Source: Lentibacter sp. XHP0401 (GTDB lineage Bacteria > Pseudomonadota > Alphaproteobacteria > Rhodobacterales > Rhodobacteraceae). Taken from it: a stretch of DNA of 64,000 nucleotides. The DNA is taken from assembly GCF_025751535.1 (NCBI RefSeq), contig NZ_JAOWLC010000012.1, positions 1 through 64,000 on the forward strand, in the 5' to 3' direction. The translations under genes and the position numbers were made by a program. The notes beneath the pieces are model-generated. The model made no database searches, was not told where the DNA came from, and saw only the letters and a list, made by a program, of their open reading frames with translations. Every line of letters begins with the position of its first letter. Within the stretch, counting starts at the first letter, position 1. Positions 17,140 to 26,323 of this stretch are shown here, piece after piece.

Positions 17140-18819
17140 TTAGCCCAGCAACCTACGCGCGATGACCTGCGCCTGAATCTCGGCAGCACCCTCGAAGATA
17201 TTCAGAATCCGCGCATCACAGAGGATCCGGGATATCTGGTATTCCAGCGCAAAGCCGTTGCCACCGTGGATTTGCAGCGCATTGTCCGCCGCCGCCCATG
17301 CCACACGCGCGCCCAGAAGCTTGGCCATGCCGGCCTCAAGGTCGCAGCGGCGGTCGTTGTCTTTTTCCCAAGCCGAGAAATAGGTGAGCTGACGCGCCAC
17401 CATAATCTCAACAGCCATCATCGCGAGCTTGCTTGCCACGCGCGGGAAGTCTATGAGCGCTTTGCCAAATTGCTTGCGATCCTCGGCATATTGCAGCCCT
17501 ACATCAAGTGCCGATTGTGCCACGCCAATGGCGCGCGCGGCTGTCTGGATGCGCGCAGCCTCGAATGTCTGCATCAATTGCTTGAAGCCTTGGCCTTCGT
17601 CCGAGCCAAGCAGGTTTTCGCCCTTCACCTTGAAGGCGTCAAACGCCAGCTCGTATTCTTTCATCCCGCGATAGCCGAGCACTTCGATCTCCCCGCCCGT
17701 CATGCCCTCGGTGGGGAAGGGGGCTTCGTCTGTCCCCGGTGTTTTTTCAGCCAGAAACATCGACAAGCCCTTGTGGTCCGTGCTGTCGGGGTTCGTGCGC
17801 GCCAGTAGCGTCATCACATGGGTGCGCGCCGCATGGGTGATCCATGTCTTGTTGCCCGTGATCTCGTAATCGCCCTCGGCATTCTTCACTGCGCGGGTGC
17901 GCAAGCTGCCAAGGTCCGATCCGGTGTTGGGCTCGGTAAACACCGCTGTCGGCAGAATTTCGGCGCTGGCCAGTTTGGGCAGCCAGTGTTCCTTCTGTGC
18001 ATCCGTGCCGCCGGCGAGGATAAGTTCTGCCGCAATCTCCGAGCGCGTGCCAAGTGAGCCAACGCCGATGTAGCCGCGCGAAAGCTCTTCCGAGACGACA
18101 ACCATCGAGGCTTTACTCAACCCGAAGCCGCCAAACTCCTCAGGGATCGTCAGGCCGAACACGCCCATTTCGGCGAGTTCTTCGATCACTTCCATAGGGA
18201 TCAACTCATCTTTCAAATGCCATTCATGGGCAAAAGGCATAACTTTTTCAACTGCATAGCGGCGAAACTGCTCGCGGATCATCTCGAGTTCTTCCTCAAG
18301 ACCCGTCTTGCCAAAGGTAATCTCGGCCTTGCCGTCCTGCATCCGCGTCACAAGCGCCAGCCGCGCGGCCTGTGTATTGCCCTTTTCACAAAGCGTCATC
18401 ACCTCGGGGGTCATCAGCCCGCGCGCATCGTCTTGCGAAAGCCCGATGTCTTGCAGGCGCACAACCTCGCCCTGGTTCATCTGGATGCCGCCGTAAATCT
18501 GCCAGAGATACTCTCCAAACGCGATCTGGTGAATGAGCTGTTCCATCTCGCCAAGCTGGCCTTTGGCCTGCAAGCCTTCCGCCCATTTCTGCATCTGGCG
18601 CAAGCTTTCAACATATGTCGCAAGCCAGGCAAGCCCGTGCGCCGCCGTCTGGTTGTCTTCCAGCAGTGCTGCTGAAACGCGGCCCTCGGCACTTACTGTC
18701 TCGCGCACACGCTTCACAGCCACGTCCAGCAGAGCCTCGGCCGGCTTTACTGCCGCGCCGGTCAGATCAAGCAAATCGGGGAGAAGAGCGTTTTGAGCCA
18801 TTGGTATATGTCCGTCCAT
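17140..18819 (-). CDS. mcd: acyl-CoA dehydrogenase, probably (2S)-methylsuccinyl-CoA dehydrogenase
   Basis: 559 residues, about 170 longer than ordinary acyl-CoA dehydrogenases because of a helical N-terminal extension before the core (from about residue 175). The core has the FAD/substrate motifs FTEPNTGSDLGSL, NKTWITHA and LQIHGGNGFALEY, and the catalytic Glu in NIFEGAAEIQ. Size and extension match methylsuccinyl-CoA dehydrogenase of the ethylmalonyl-CoA pathway, which many Rhodobacterales use to assimilate acetate; that identity is from family memory. Electrons would go to ETF, encoded at 27-29 kb. The start could also be the ATG at 18801. Confidence 0.75.
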   Translation of the reverse strand: MDGHIPMAQNALLPDLLDLTGAAVKPAEALLDVAVKRVRETVSAEGRVSAALLEDNQTAAHGLAWLATYVESLRQMQKWAEGLQAKGQLGEMEQLIHQIAFGEYLWQIYGGIQMNQGEVVRLQDIGLSQDDARGLMTPEVMTLCEKGNTQAARLALVTRMQDGKAEITFGKTGLEEELEMIREQFRRYAVEKVMPFAHEWHLKDELIPMEVIEELAEMGVFGLTIPEEFGGFGLSKASMVVVSEELSRGYIGVGSLGTRSEIAAELILAGGTDAQKEHWLPKLASAEILPTAVFTEPNTGSDLGSLRTRAVKNAEGDYEITGNKTWITHAARTHVMTLLARTNPDSTDHKGLSMFLAEKTPGTDEAPFPTEGMTGGEIEVLGYRGMKEYELAFDAFKVKGENLLGSDEGQGFKQLMQTFEAARIQTAARAIGVAQSALDVGLQYAEDRKQFGKALIDFPRVASKLAMMAVEIMVARQLTYFSAWEKDNDRRCDLEAGMAKLLGARVAWAAADNALQIHGGNGFALEYQISRILCDARILNIFEGAAEIQAQVIARRLLG

Positions 18820-18956
18820 GAGTGAATCAGCCTTTTTATCGGGTTAGCCGTGTCTAGCTATTATGCAGGTGCAGCGCAACATTGCTACGCTGTGGTGCGG
18901 CAAAAAGATCAAAAATTGCGCGTGTCATTCGCGTTGTCGCAGCGTAAGAGAGCTGC

Positions 18957-19724
18957 ATGGATGTCTTTTTGTCAGGTCTCACGCCCGCGCTCTTCGCCCT
19001 TGCTTTTGCTGTCACATTCCTCGCGGGTGCGGTGAAAGGCATGGTCGGCTTTGCCCTCCCGATGATCATGGTCTCGGGGCTCTCAAGTTTTATCGCGCCC
19101 GAACTGGCGCTTGCGGGCCTCATCCTGCCCACAGTGGCCGCAAACGCGATGCAAGCGCTGCGCTATGGCCCGCGTGAAGCCTTTGCCGTGGTCAAGTCGT
19201 TCAAGGTGTTCCTTATTGTGGGCGGCGTCATGCTGCTGCTCTCGGCACAGCTTGTCAGTGTCGTGCCCCAACATGTCTTGTTGCTGGTGATAGGCATCAC
19301 CGTGAGCCTTTTCACCGGACTGCAACTGTTTGGCTGGTCGCCCGGACTGTCCGGCACTTCAAAAGGTGTCGAAGCCCTTTTCGGCTTTGTTGCCGGCAGT
19401 ATCGGCGGCATCTCCGGAATATGGGGGCCACCCACCGTCATGTATCTTCACGCACTTGACGTGGCCAAGAGGGAATCCCTCTGTATTCAGGGGGTAATCT
19501 ACGGCCTCGGCGCGGTGCTTCTGATGTTTTCACATGTCAGTTCCGGTGTGCTCAACGCACGCACGCTTCCGTTCTCTGTTGCCATGCTTGTTCCTGCGAT
19601 GCTCGGCATCTGGCTTGGTTTCAAATTCCACGACAGGATTGATCAGAAAAGCTTCAAGCGGCTCACCCAGATCGTTTTGTTCATTGCTGGCCTCAACCTG
19701 TTGCGCCGCGGCTTGATGGGCTGA
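18957..19724 (+). CDS. TauE/SafE family permease
   Basis: 255 residues, almost wholly hydrophobic, with about eight predicted helices in two halves and the family motif GAVKGMVGFALPM near the N-terminus and GSIGGISGIWGPPTVMYL in the second half. The family moves sulfite, sulfoacetate or other organic anions across the inner membrane. Substrate unknown; the sulfatase nearby is suggestive but separated by a divergent gene. It reads away from the acyl-CoA dehydrogenase gene. Confidence 0.85.
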   Translation: MDVFLSGLTPALFALAFAVTFLAGAVKGMVGFALPMIMVSGLSSFIAPELALAGLILPTVAANAMQALRYGPREAFAVVKSFKVFLIVGGVMLLLSAQLVSVVPQHVLLLVIGITVSLFTGLQLFGWSPGLSGTSKGVEALFGFVAGSIGGISGIWGPPTVMYLHALDVAKRESLCIQGVIYGLGAVLLMFSHVSSGVLNARTLPFSVAMLVPAMLGIWLGFKFHDRIDQKSFKRLTQIVLFIAGLNLLRRGLMG

Positions 19725-19732
19725 CAAAAGCA

Positions 19733-19762
19733 AAACGGCGCCCCGCTCAAGAGACGCCGTTT
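19733..19762. terminator. bidirectional terminator between tauE-like gene and pckA
   Basis: AAACGGCG (19733-19740) pairs with CGCCGTTT (19755-19762) around a 14-base loop, between two convergent genes. A-rich and T-rich flanks suit both directions. Confidence 0.65.
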
Positions 19763-19800
19763 GCAAACCCTGTAGGGCGAGGGCCGAAGCCGCCGTTCGC

Positions 19801-21399
19801 TTAACCGATAGCCGCGGCTTTCACATCATCGTCGATGTGGGGCATATACTGCTCGAAGTTCTCGGCAAACATCTTGACCAGCTTTTGTGCCTGCGCGTCG
19901 TAAGCCGCGCCATCGGCCCATGTGCTGCGTGGGTCCAGCAAGGTTGCATCAACGCCTTTCAGCGTGACGGGCACGTCAAATCCGAAGTTTCCATCCTTGC
20001 GGAAGGTCGCCTCATTCAGCGAGCCGTCCAGCGCAGCAGTCAGAAGCGCACGTGTCGCCTTGATCGGCATCCGCGAGCCCGTGCCATAGGAGCCACCTGT
20101 CCAGCCTGTGTTCACCAGCCAGCATGTTGCGCCGTGTTTGGCGATTTTTTCGCGCAAGAGGTTGCCGTAGACTTCGGGGCGGCGCGGCATGAACGGTGCG
20201 CCAAAGCAGGTCGAGAATGTGGGTTCAGGCTCGACAACGCCGCGCTCTGTGCCCGGTGTCTTTGAGGTGAAGCCCGAGAGAAAGTGATACATCGCCTGCG
20301 CAGGTGTGAGCCGCGCGATAGGAGGCAGAACGCCGTATGCATCGCATGTCAGCAGAATGATGTTTTTCGGGTGGCCGCCTGTCGCTGTCTCGGAAGCATT
20401 CGAGATATAGTGCAGCGGGTAGGCGCAGCGCATGTTCTCGGTCAGCGAGCTGTCTTCATAATCAAGCTCGAAGGTCTCTTCGTCGAAGACCATGTTTTCG
20501 ATGACAGTGCCGAACTTGGTTGTCGTCGCAAAAATCTCGGGCTCGGCTTCTGCCGACAGGTTGATGGTTTTAGCGTAGCAACCGCCTTCAAAGTTGAATG
20601 TGCCGTTGTTGGACCAGCCGTGCTCGTCATCGCCGATCAGCGTGCGCGCAGGGTCGGCAGACAACGTGGTTTTGCCCGTGCCCGAGAGGCCGAAGAAAAT
20701 CGCGCTGTCAACGGGGTTGCCCTTGGCGTGGTTGGCCGAGCAATGCATCGGCATGATGCCTTTTTCGGGCAGCAGGTAGTTCAGTAGCGAGAAAACAGAC
20801 TTCTTGTTTTCGCCCGCATACTCTGTTCCGCCAATCAGGATCAGCTTGCGGTCGAAGTTCATCGCAATAACCGTCTCGCTGCGGCAGTTGTGCTTGGCGG
20901 GGTCGGCCTGAAAGCTCGGGCAGTTGATCACGGTGAAATCGGCCAGAAAGCTGTTGAGCGCGTCACGCTCGGGGCGGCGCAGCAGGTGGCGGATAAAGAG
21001 GTTGTGCCAGGCAAGCTCTGTCACCATCCGCACGTTAATCGCGTGCTCCGGGTCAGCTCCGCCAACAAGGTCTTGCACATAATAGTCACGGCCCTTCATG
21101 TGGGCCAGCATGTCTTCGTAAAGCGCGTCAAAGCCTTCAGGGCTCATCTCGGCGTTGTTTTCCCACCAGATAGTGTCGGCAACCGAGGCTGTTTTCACAA
21201 CATGTTTGTCTTTTGGCGAGCGGCCCGTAAACTTGCCTGTCTCAACCAGAAATGCTCCGCCTTGTCCGAGTGTGCCTTCACCGTTCTTGATGGCGGCCTG
21301 AATGAGCGCAGGTTCCATCAGGTTGTAGTAAACAGCGCCCAGCCCTGTGATACCTTGATCCTCGAGGGTGAATTTGAGGTTTACGCGTCCTGATGACAT
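19801..21399 (-). CDS. pckA: phosphoenolpyruvate carboxykinase (ATP)
   Basis: 532 residues, full length for the ATP-dependent enzyme, which decarboxylates oxaloacetate to PEP as the first step of gluconeogenesis. Motifs: the kinase-1a loop [14 protein letters not shown], the preceding substrate and metal region [15 protein letters not shown], and the C-terminal adenine-binding stretch [16 protein letters not shown]. It is divergent from chvI across a 343-bp region with repeated CGCAA sites. In other alphaproteobacteria ChvI and the PTS affect pckA expression, so the placement fits. Confidence 0.97.
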   Translation of the reverse strand: MSSGRVNLKFTLEDQGITGLGAVYYNLMEPALIQAAIKNGEGTLGQGGAFLVETGKFTGRSPKDKHVVKTASVADTIWWENNAEMSPEGFDALYEDMLAHMKGRDYYVQDLVGGADPEHAINVRMVTELAWHNLFIRHLLRRPERDALNSFLADFTVINCPSFQADPAKHNCRSETVIAMNFDRKLILIGGTEYAGENKKSVFSLLNYLLPEKGIMPMHCSANHAKGNPVDSAIFFGLSGTGKTTLSADPARTLIGDDEHGWSNNGTFNFEGGCYAKTINLSAEAEPEIFATTTKFGTVIENMVFDEETFELDYEDSSLTENMRCAYPLHYISNASETATGGHPKNIILLTCDAYGVLPPIARLTPAQAMYHFLSGFTSKTPGTERGVVEPEPTFSTCFGAPFMPRRPEVYGNLLREKIAKHGATCWLVNTGWTGGSYGTGSRMPIKATRALLTAALDGSLNEATFRKDGNFGFDVPVTLKGVDATLLDPRSTWADGAAYDAQAQKLVKMFAENFEQYMPHIDDDVKAAAIG

Positions 21400-21742
21400 G
21401 TGAAATGCTCCTTGGCCTGTTTTGGCAATTCTTGTTGATGGGCCAACGCAGCGGCGCGGCCGGACTTGGACTGCTCATAACATGACGCTTTTGTGTCGCA
21501 ACAGGCGCAACGCCGCAGTTAGCGCAATCAACACGAGGTTAGCGCAACCACAGGCAGTATCTTGCCCGCATTGTCGCAGCCCGAAACAGAAAGTGAGGCA
21601 ATTTAGCCATTTCTCAGGACTTTGTGAGGCAAAATCGACTCATAAGGCCAACTGATTCGCTTCAAGGGATTGATCAGTCCTTCAAAAAAGGCAATGGTGA
21701 GTGAAAAAACTAGGCAGTAAGAGCAGTATAAGGAACAATAAA
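21400..21742. promoter_or_regulatory. pckA/chvI divergent control region with phased CGCA repeats
   Basis: 343 bp with no gene. CGCA occurs at 21497, 21506, 21514, 21523 and 21543, close to one per helical turn, and the 10-mer GTTAGCGCAA is present twice exactly 20 bp apart (21518-21527 and 21538-21547). These look like binding sites for a regulator of pckA or chvI. The regulator is unknown. Confidence 0.5.
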
Positions 21743-22444
21743 ATGTCCAAAATCGCCCTTGTGGACGATGACAGGAATATTCTGACATCCGTAGCAATGT
21801 GCCTTGAAGCCGAAGGTTTTGAGGTCGAAACCTATCACGACGGTCAACAGGCACTCGACGCTTTTAACAAAAAGCTCCCCGATATGGCCGTGCTCGACAT
21901 CAAGATGCCCCGTATGGACGGCATGGATCTGTTGCAGCGCTTGCGTCAGAAAACAACAATGCCCGTCATCTTCCTCACGTCGAAAGATGATGAGATCGAC
22001 GAGGTGCTTGGTCTGCGTATGGGCGCTGACGATTATGTCAAAAAGCCCTTCTCGCAGCGCCTGCTGGTCGAGCGTATCCGCGCGCTTCTGCGCCGCCAGG
22101 ATGCCATCGCGGGCGAGACAATTCCCGAAACAGAAGAAACCAAGGTCATGGACCGCGGCGATCTCAAGATGGACCCTCTGCGTCACGCCGTTGCCTGGAA
22201 AGGCAAGGATGTGTCTCTCACAGTGACAGAGTTCTTGCTTCTGCAAGCCCTCGCACAGCGTCCGGGCTTTGTAAAAAGCCGTGATCAGCTGATGGATGTT
22301 GCTTACGATGACCAAGTTTATGTCGATGATCGTACGATCGACAGCCACATCAAGCGCCTGCGTAAGAAAATGCGCTCGGTTGATGATACATTCTCGGCAA
22401 TTGAGACCCTGTATGGCATCGGCTACAGATATAACGAAGAATAG
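21743..22444 (+). CDS. chvI: response regulator ChvI
   Basis: 233 residues of the OmpR/PhoB class. Receiver domain: acidic pocket VDDD (8-10), phosphoacceptor Asp52 in [12 protein letters not shown], Lys in [10 protein letters not shown] winged-helix domain fills the C-terminus ([16 protein letters not shown]). The start at 21743 is used because [10 protein letters not shown] is the family N-terminus; codons upstream are not conserved in type. Its cognate kinase gene follows 59 bp later. With ChvG it senses envelope or acid stress in rhizobia and relatives and links to central carbon metabolism. Confidence 0.93.
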   Translation: MSKIALVDDDRNILTSVAMCLEAEGFEVETYHDGQQALDAFNKKLPDMAVLDIKMPRMDGMDLLQRLRQKTTMPVIFLTSKDDEIDEVLGLRMGADDYVKKPFSQRLLVERIRALLRRQDAIAGETIPETEETKVMDRGDLKMDPLRHAVAWKGKDVSLTVTEFLLLQALAQRPGFVKSRDQLMDVAYDDQVYVDDRTIDSHIKRLRKKMRSVDDTFSAIETLYGIGYRYNEE

Positions 22445-22503
22445 GCTGGCGAAGACTAAAGCCAGTGAAGATCAAGTAAGCCTAGAAGGGCGGGGCCAAG
22501 AGG

Positions 22504-24201
22504 ATGGCGGTGCGAAACAGAGCACCTGAGCGCAACGGTGATGTTGTTCTGGGCGACGATTTTGTCGCCCCGCACAGCACTGTTGATGAGAATATCCGCG
22601 CACGCCGTGAGCGTCGCGGCTTTTTCTCGTTGCGTCGCTCTCCGCTGGCCCGCAAAATCATTACATTCAATCTCATCGCCATGTCGCTCCTGTTGGCGGG
22701 TATCCTTTATCTCAACTCCTCGCGTGACGGTCTGGCGCTGCAACGGGCCAAAGCCCTGATCAGTGAGGCCGAACTGATTGCTGATGTGATCGAGGCGCAA
22801 ATGCCCAAGGGCGCGCCCGTCAATCTGGCCACTGCCGATGGCATCGACCCCGCGACAGCCCTTGAGGGGCTTGATCTGCGCGAAGGTCTTGAGGTTCTGC
22901 TGTTTGACCGCGCCGAAACGCTCGTTGCACGCACTGAAGGCCGCGGGCTCAGTGCCGATCTCAGGGGCGTGAATGACCGCCAGCAAAAGACCTATCTCAC
23001 CGACGGGCTCAATGCGCTTTGGTCCTTCATCTCGATCCCTTTTGGCGGCAATGACAAATCCAACCCGCCCTCGCTCGAAAAACAGGCCCGTGAAATTGTG
23101 GTTGCGGCCATGGGCGGGCGTTCGCAAATCAACAATGCAATCGACTTGGGCGGCAGTTTCACCGTGGCGACCCCCGTGCGGCAGGGAGAAGATGTGGTCG
23201 GGGTTGTCGTTCTTGCCTCCACCTCAGGCGAGATCGACTATTTCGTGCGCCTCGAACGGGAGCAGGTGCTGCAAATGTTTCTTGTCGGGGTGATCATCTC
23301 GATCGGTCTCAGCCTCGTTCTCGCCTCCACAATCGCCAATCCCCTGAGCGATCTGGCCGCCTCCGCCGAGCTTGGTCGCGACCGCGACAGCCGCAATGTC
23401 GCGCCGGGCCGTATTCGCATCCCCGATCTCACAGCCCGCCCCGATGAAATAGGGCGTCTCTCGGGCGCTCTGCGCGGCATGGTCTCCGCCCTTTATGACC
23501 GCATAGATGCGAACGAACAGTTCGCTGCAGACGTCGCCCACGAGATCAAAAATCCGCTGGCCTCCCTGCGCTCGGCCGTCGGCACGCTCCGTGTCGCCAA
23601 GCGCGATGACCAGCGTGAAAAACTCCTCAGTGTGATCGACCATGATGTGCGCCGCCTTGACCGCCTCGTCAGTGATATCTCCAATGCCTCACGGCTTGAT
23701 TCAGAGCTTGTCAAAGAAGAGCAGGAAGAGTTCGACCTCTTGAAAATGCTGGATAATATCTGTCAGTTCCTCGGCGAAGATGCCAAGTCCAAGGGCATCG
23801 ACTTTATCTCTGATCTGCCCAATAATCCGATCGTCCTCGCAGGCCTCGAAGCCCGCGTGGCACAGGTGTTTGTCAACCTGATCACAAACGCGATTTCTTT
23901 CTGTGAAGATGGCGATGCCATCCGCGTTTGGGCGCGTCAGCGTGAAAACCGTGTGCTCGTCGTGGTCGAAGACACCGGCCCCGGTATCCCCGAAGAAGCG
24001 CTCACCAAAATCTTCAAGCGCTTCTATTCCGAGCGCCCCGAGCAACAATTCGGCAATAACTCTGGCCTCGGCCTCGCCATTTCCAAGCAGATCGTCGAAG
24101 CTCATGATGGTGTCATCTGGGCCGAAAACATCCGCCCCACAGATGCCGACATCACCTCCGAGCCGCTCGGCGCGCGTTTCGTCGTCGGCCTTCCGGTTTA
24201 G
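22504..24201 (+). CDS. chvG: sensor histidine kinase ChvG
   Basis: 565 residues. Membrane helices at about residues 54-74 and 256-279 bracket a periplasmic sensor region; a HAMP linker follows. The phosphoacceptor is His346 in FAADVAHEIKNPLASLRS, and the ATPase domain has the N box NLITNAISFC, DTGPGIP and the G2 box GLGLAISKQI. It pairs with ChvI just upstream. Periplasmic inhibitor ExoR is not in the window. Transcription probably continues into hprK, 6 bp downstream. Confidence 0.93.
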   Translation: MAVRNRAPERNGDVVLGDDFVAPHSTVDENIRARRERRGFFSLRRSPLARKIITFNLIAMSLLLAGILYLNSSRDGLALQRAKALISEAELIADVIEAQMPKGAPVNLATADGIDPATALEGLDLREGLEVLLFDRAETLVARTEGRGLSADLRGVNDRQQKTYLTDGLNALWSFISIPFGGNDKSNPPSLEKQAREIVVAAMGGRSQINNAIDLGGSFTVATPVRQGEDVVGVVVLASTSGEIDYFVRLEREQVLQMFLVGVIISIGLSLVLASTIANPLSDLAASAELGRDRDSRNVAPGRIRIPDLTARPDEIGRLSGALRGMVSALYDRIDANEQFAADVAHEIKNPLASLRSAVGTLRVAKRDDQREKLLSVIDHDVRRLDRLVSDISNASRLDSELVKEEQEEFDLLKMLDNICQFLGEDAKSKGIDFISDLPNNPIVLAGLEARVAQVFVNLITNAISFCEDGDAIRVWARQRENRVLVVVEDTGPGIPEEALTKIFKRFYSERPEQQFGNNSGLGLAISKQIVEAHDGVIWAENIRPTDADITSEPLGARFVVGLPV

Positions 24202-24207
24202 TCTGGC

Positions 24208-24645
24208 GTGGCCACTCCTGCCGCGCCCCCCTTTCAAATTGTTCATGGCTCTGCGGTGGCCATTGCAGGCCGAGCCGTTCTTATCACGGGCGCATCCGGC
24301 AGCGGCAAATCCGGCCTCGCGCTTCAACTCCTCGCGTTGGGGGCAGAGCTTCTCGCCGATGACCGTACACAGCTCACCAGAGCGGGTGACAAAATCATCG
24401 CTTCAGCCCCCGAGGCCATTCAGGGCCAGATAGAAGCGCGCTTTGTCGGTATTCTGAAAGCACCGCCCGCTGCGCCTGCCCCTATTGCCCTTATTGTTAA
24501 TATGGATACGATCGAGACAGAACGCTTGCCCCCGTGGCGCACTTCAGAGCTGATGGGGCTTACGTTTCCCTGTGTTCACAAAACCGAGGGGTACCATTTC
24601 CCCGCCGCGATTTTGCAATATGTTAATACGGGGCGGCTGGCCTGA
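24208..24645 (+). CDS. hprK: short HPr kinase/phosphorylase
   Basis: 145 residues, GTG start 6 bp after the chvG stop. It holds only the catalytic half of HprK: Walker A GASGSGKS (about residues 31-38), the region ELLADDRTQL, and an AIQGQIEARFVGIL segment matching the HprK signature. The N-terminal domain of Gram-positive HprK (about 130 residues) is absent, as is usual in alphaproteobacteria. It phosphorylates HPr on the regulatory serine, here encoded in the same operon. Confidence 0.88.
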   Translation: MATPAAPPFQIVHGSAVAIAGRAVLITGASGSGKSGLALQLLALGAELLADDRTQLTRAGDKIIASAPEAIQGQIEARFVGILKAPPAAPAPIALIVNMDTIETERLPPWRTSELMGLTFPCVHKTEGYHFPAAILQYVNTGRLA

Positions 24646-24672
24646 GAGCGGCTGTCGTTAGAAAGGCCCGGA

Positions 24673-25599
24673 ATGGAAAAGGTGCACAAACAACTTATTC
24701 TCGTCACCGGCCCCTCGGGTGCCGGCCGCAGCACGGCCATCAACGCGCTCGAAGATCTGGGCTATGAAGCGATTGATAACCTGCCGCTTAGCCTGATGGG
24801 GCGGCTTCTCGATGGTCCGCCGCTCTCGCGCCCGCTTGCCCTTGGCCTCGATGTGCGCAACCGTGACTTTTCTGCCAGCGCCCTTCTGGAGGCGCTCGAA
24901 GAAGCCATCTCTGTTCACGGTTTCAATGCCGAGCTGCTCTACCTCGACTGCTCCGAAGATGTCCTGCTGCGTCGTTACTCCGAAACCCGCCGCCGTCATC
25001 CGCTCGCACCAAACGATGATCCCGCAGTCGGCATCTCCCGCGAACAGGATCTGCTCGCCTCCGTGCGCACCCGTGCCGACACGCTGATCAACACAGCTGA
25101 TTTTTCCCCGCATGAACTGCGCGCCGAGCTTGGCCGCCTGTTTGGCAGCGAAGAGGGGTCACGTCTGTCCGTTGCGATCCAGTCATTCTCTTACAAACGC
25201 GGCCTGCCGCGCGGCGCCAATATGGTTTTTGATACGCGTTTTCTGCGCAATCCGCATTGGGATGAAGCCCTGCGCAGCGGGGATGGTCGCGACGAAGCCG
25301 TTCAAGCCTATGTTGCTGCTGACGAACGCTTCGAGGGCTTCTTCAACCGTGTCAAAGATATCTCGCTTGATTTGCTGCCCGCCTACAAGGAAGAAGGCAA
25401 AATTCACTTTGCGATTGCCTTCGGCTGCACTGGCGGGCGTCACCGTTCGGTTACCCTAGCGGAAAGGTTGGCAAAAGCCCTTGCAGAAGAGGGCTGGCAG
25501 GTGTCTATAAGGCACCGCGAATTGGAGCGCACAAACAGTGGTGCCCCCACAGGTGCATCCATGGGCGAAACCTTGCCACAAGAGGGCCAAAAAACGTGA
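24673..25599 (+). CDS. rapZ: RapZ-like nucleotide-binding protein
   Basis: 308 residues. Walker [10 protein letters not shown] at about residues 13-21, [12 protein letters not shown], the central [24 protein letters not shown] and the C-terminal [17 protein letters not shown] are all signatures of the RapZ/YvcJ family, which binds nucleotides or metabolites and, in E. coli, guides RNase E to the GlmZ small RNA. There is no reason to expect GlmZ here. It sits between hprK and the PTS EIIA gene and overlaps the latter by 4 bp (GTGA). Confidence 0.92.
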   Translation: MEKVHKQLILVTGPSGAGRSTAINALEDLGYEAIDNLPLSLMGRLLDGPPLSRPLALGLDVRNRDFSASALLEALEEAISVHGFNAELLYLDCSEDVLLRRYSETRRRHPLAPNDDPAVGISREQDLLASVRTRADTLINTADFSPHELRAELGRLFGSEEGSRLSVAIQSFSYKRGLPRGANMVFDTRFLRNPHWDEALRSGDGRDEAVQAYVAADERFEGFFNRVKDISLDLLPAYKEEGKIHFAIAFGCTGGRHRSVTLAERLAKALAEEGWQVSIRHRELERTNSGAPTGASMGETLPQEGQKT

Positions 25600-25982
25600 T
25601 CGGGATTGTGATTGTTGCACATGGCGGTTTGGCGCAAGAATATCTTGCCGCGGTCGAGCATGTTGTCGGCCGCCAGCAAGGTGTCCGCGCGGTGACAATC
25701 GAGGCCGATTGTGACCGCTCCGCCAAAGAAGCCGAAATCTGCAGCGCAGCAAACACTGTCGATCAGGGGGGAGGCGTTGTCGTCGTCACCGATATGTTCG
25801 GCGGTTCGCCCTCAAACCTCTCGCTCATGGCCTGCCGCTGCGACAATCGTCGCATCCTTTATGGAGCAAACCTGCCCATGCTCGTTAAACTGGCAAAATC
25901 GCGCCATATGTCCGTGCCCGATGCTGTGCGTCTGGCTCTTGATGCGGGCCGCAAATACATAGACAGCCAACAGATTACATAA
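25596..25982 (+). CDS. PTS EIIA of the mannose family, regulatory
   Basis: 128 residues with GTG start overlapping the rapZ stop. [14 protein letters not shown] carries the phosphorylated histidine at residue 9, and [15 protein letters not shown] is the second family motif. No EIIB, EIIC or EIID sugar-permease genes are present, so this EIIA is a regulatory phosphate acceptor from HPr, as in other alphaproteobacteria where it may influence ChvG/ChvI, polymer cycle or carbon flow. Confidence 0.9.
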   Translation: MIGIVIVAHGGLAQEYLAAVEHVVGRQQGVRAVTIEADCDRSAKEAEICSAANTVDQGGGVVVVTDMFGGSPSNLSLMACRCDNRRILYGANLPMLVKLAKSRHMSVPDAVRLALDAGRKYIDSQQIT

Positions 25983-26010
25983 AGCTCACATATAAAAAGG
26001 GAGCGCGTCG

Positions 26011-26289
26011 ATGTCGGGGACACATCAGAAGCGACTGGAAATTATCAACGAAAAGGGCCTTCACGCCCGCGCTTCTGCCAAACTGGTCGAAGTGGTCGAG
26101 GGCTTTGATGCCCGCGCCGAAGTGTCAAAAGACGGTATGAGCGCCAGTGGTGACAGCATCATGGGACTTTTGATGTTGGCAGCGGCGCGCGGAAGCTCTA
26201 TTGACATCGAGACTTCAGGCCCCGATGCCGAAGCTCTGGCGCAGGCGCTGGAAGCTTTGGTGGCGGACAGGTTCGGAGAGGATATGTAA
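26011..26289 (+). CDS. ptsH: phosphocarrier protein HPr
   Basis: 92 residues. Catalytic His18 in NEKGLHARASAKLVE is the site phosphorylated by EI; regulatory Ser49 in GDSIMGLLMLAA is the HprK target. Both sites are present, matching the hprK gene in the same operon. A GGGAG site lies before the ATG. EI (ptsP or ptsI) is not in the window. Confidence 0.95.
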   Translation: MSGTHQKRLEIINEKGLHARASAKLVEVVEGFDARAEVSKDGMSASGDSIMGLLMLAAARGSSIDIETSGPDAEALAQALEALVADRFGEDM

Positions 26290-26323
26290 GCGCGCGAGCG
26301 CTTTCGCAAGCCGGGACACACGA

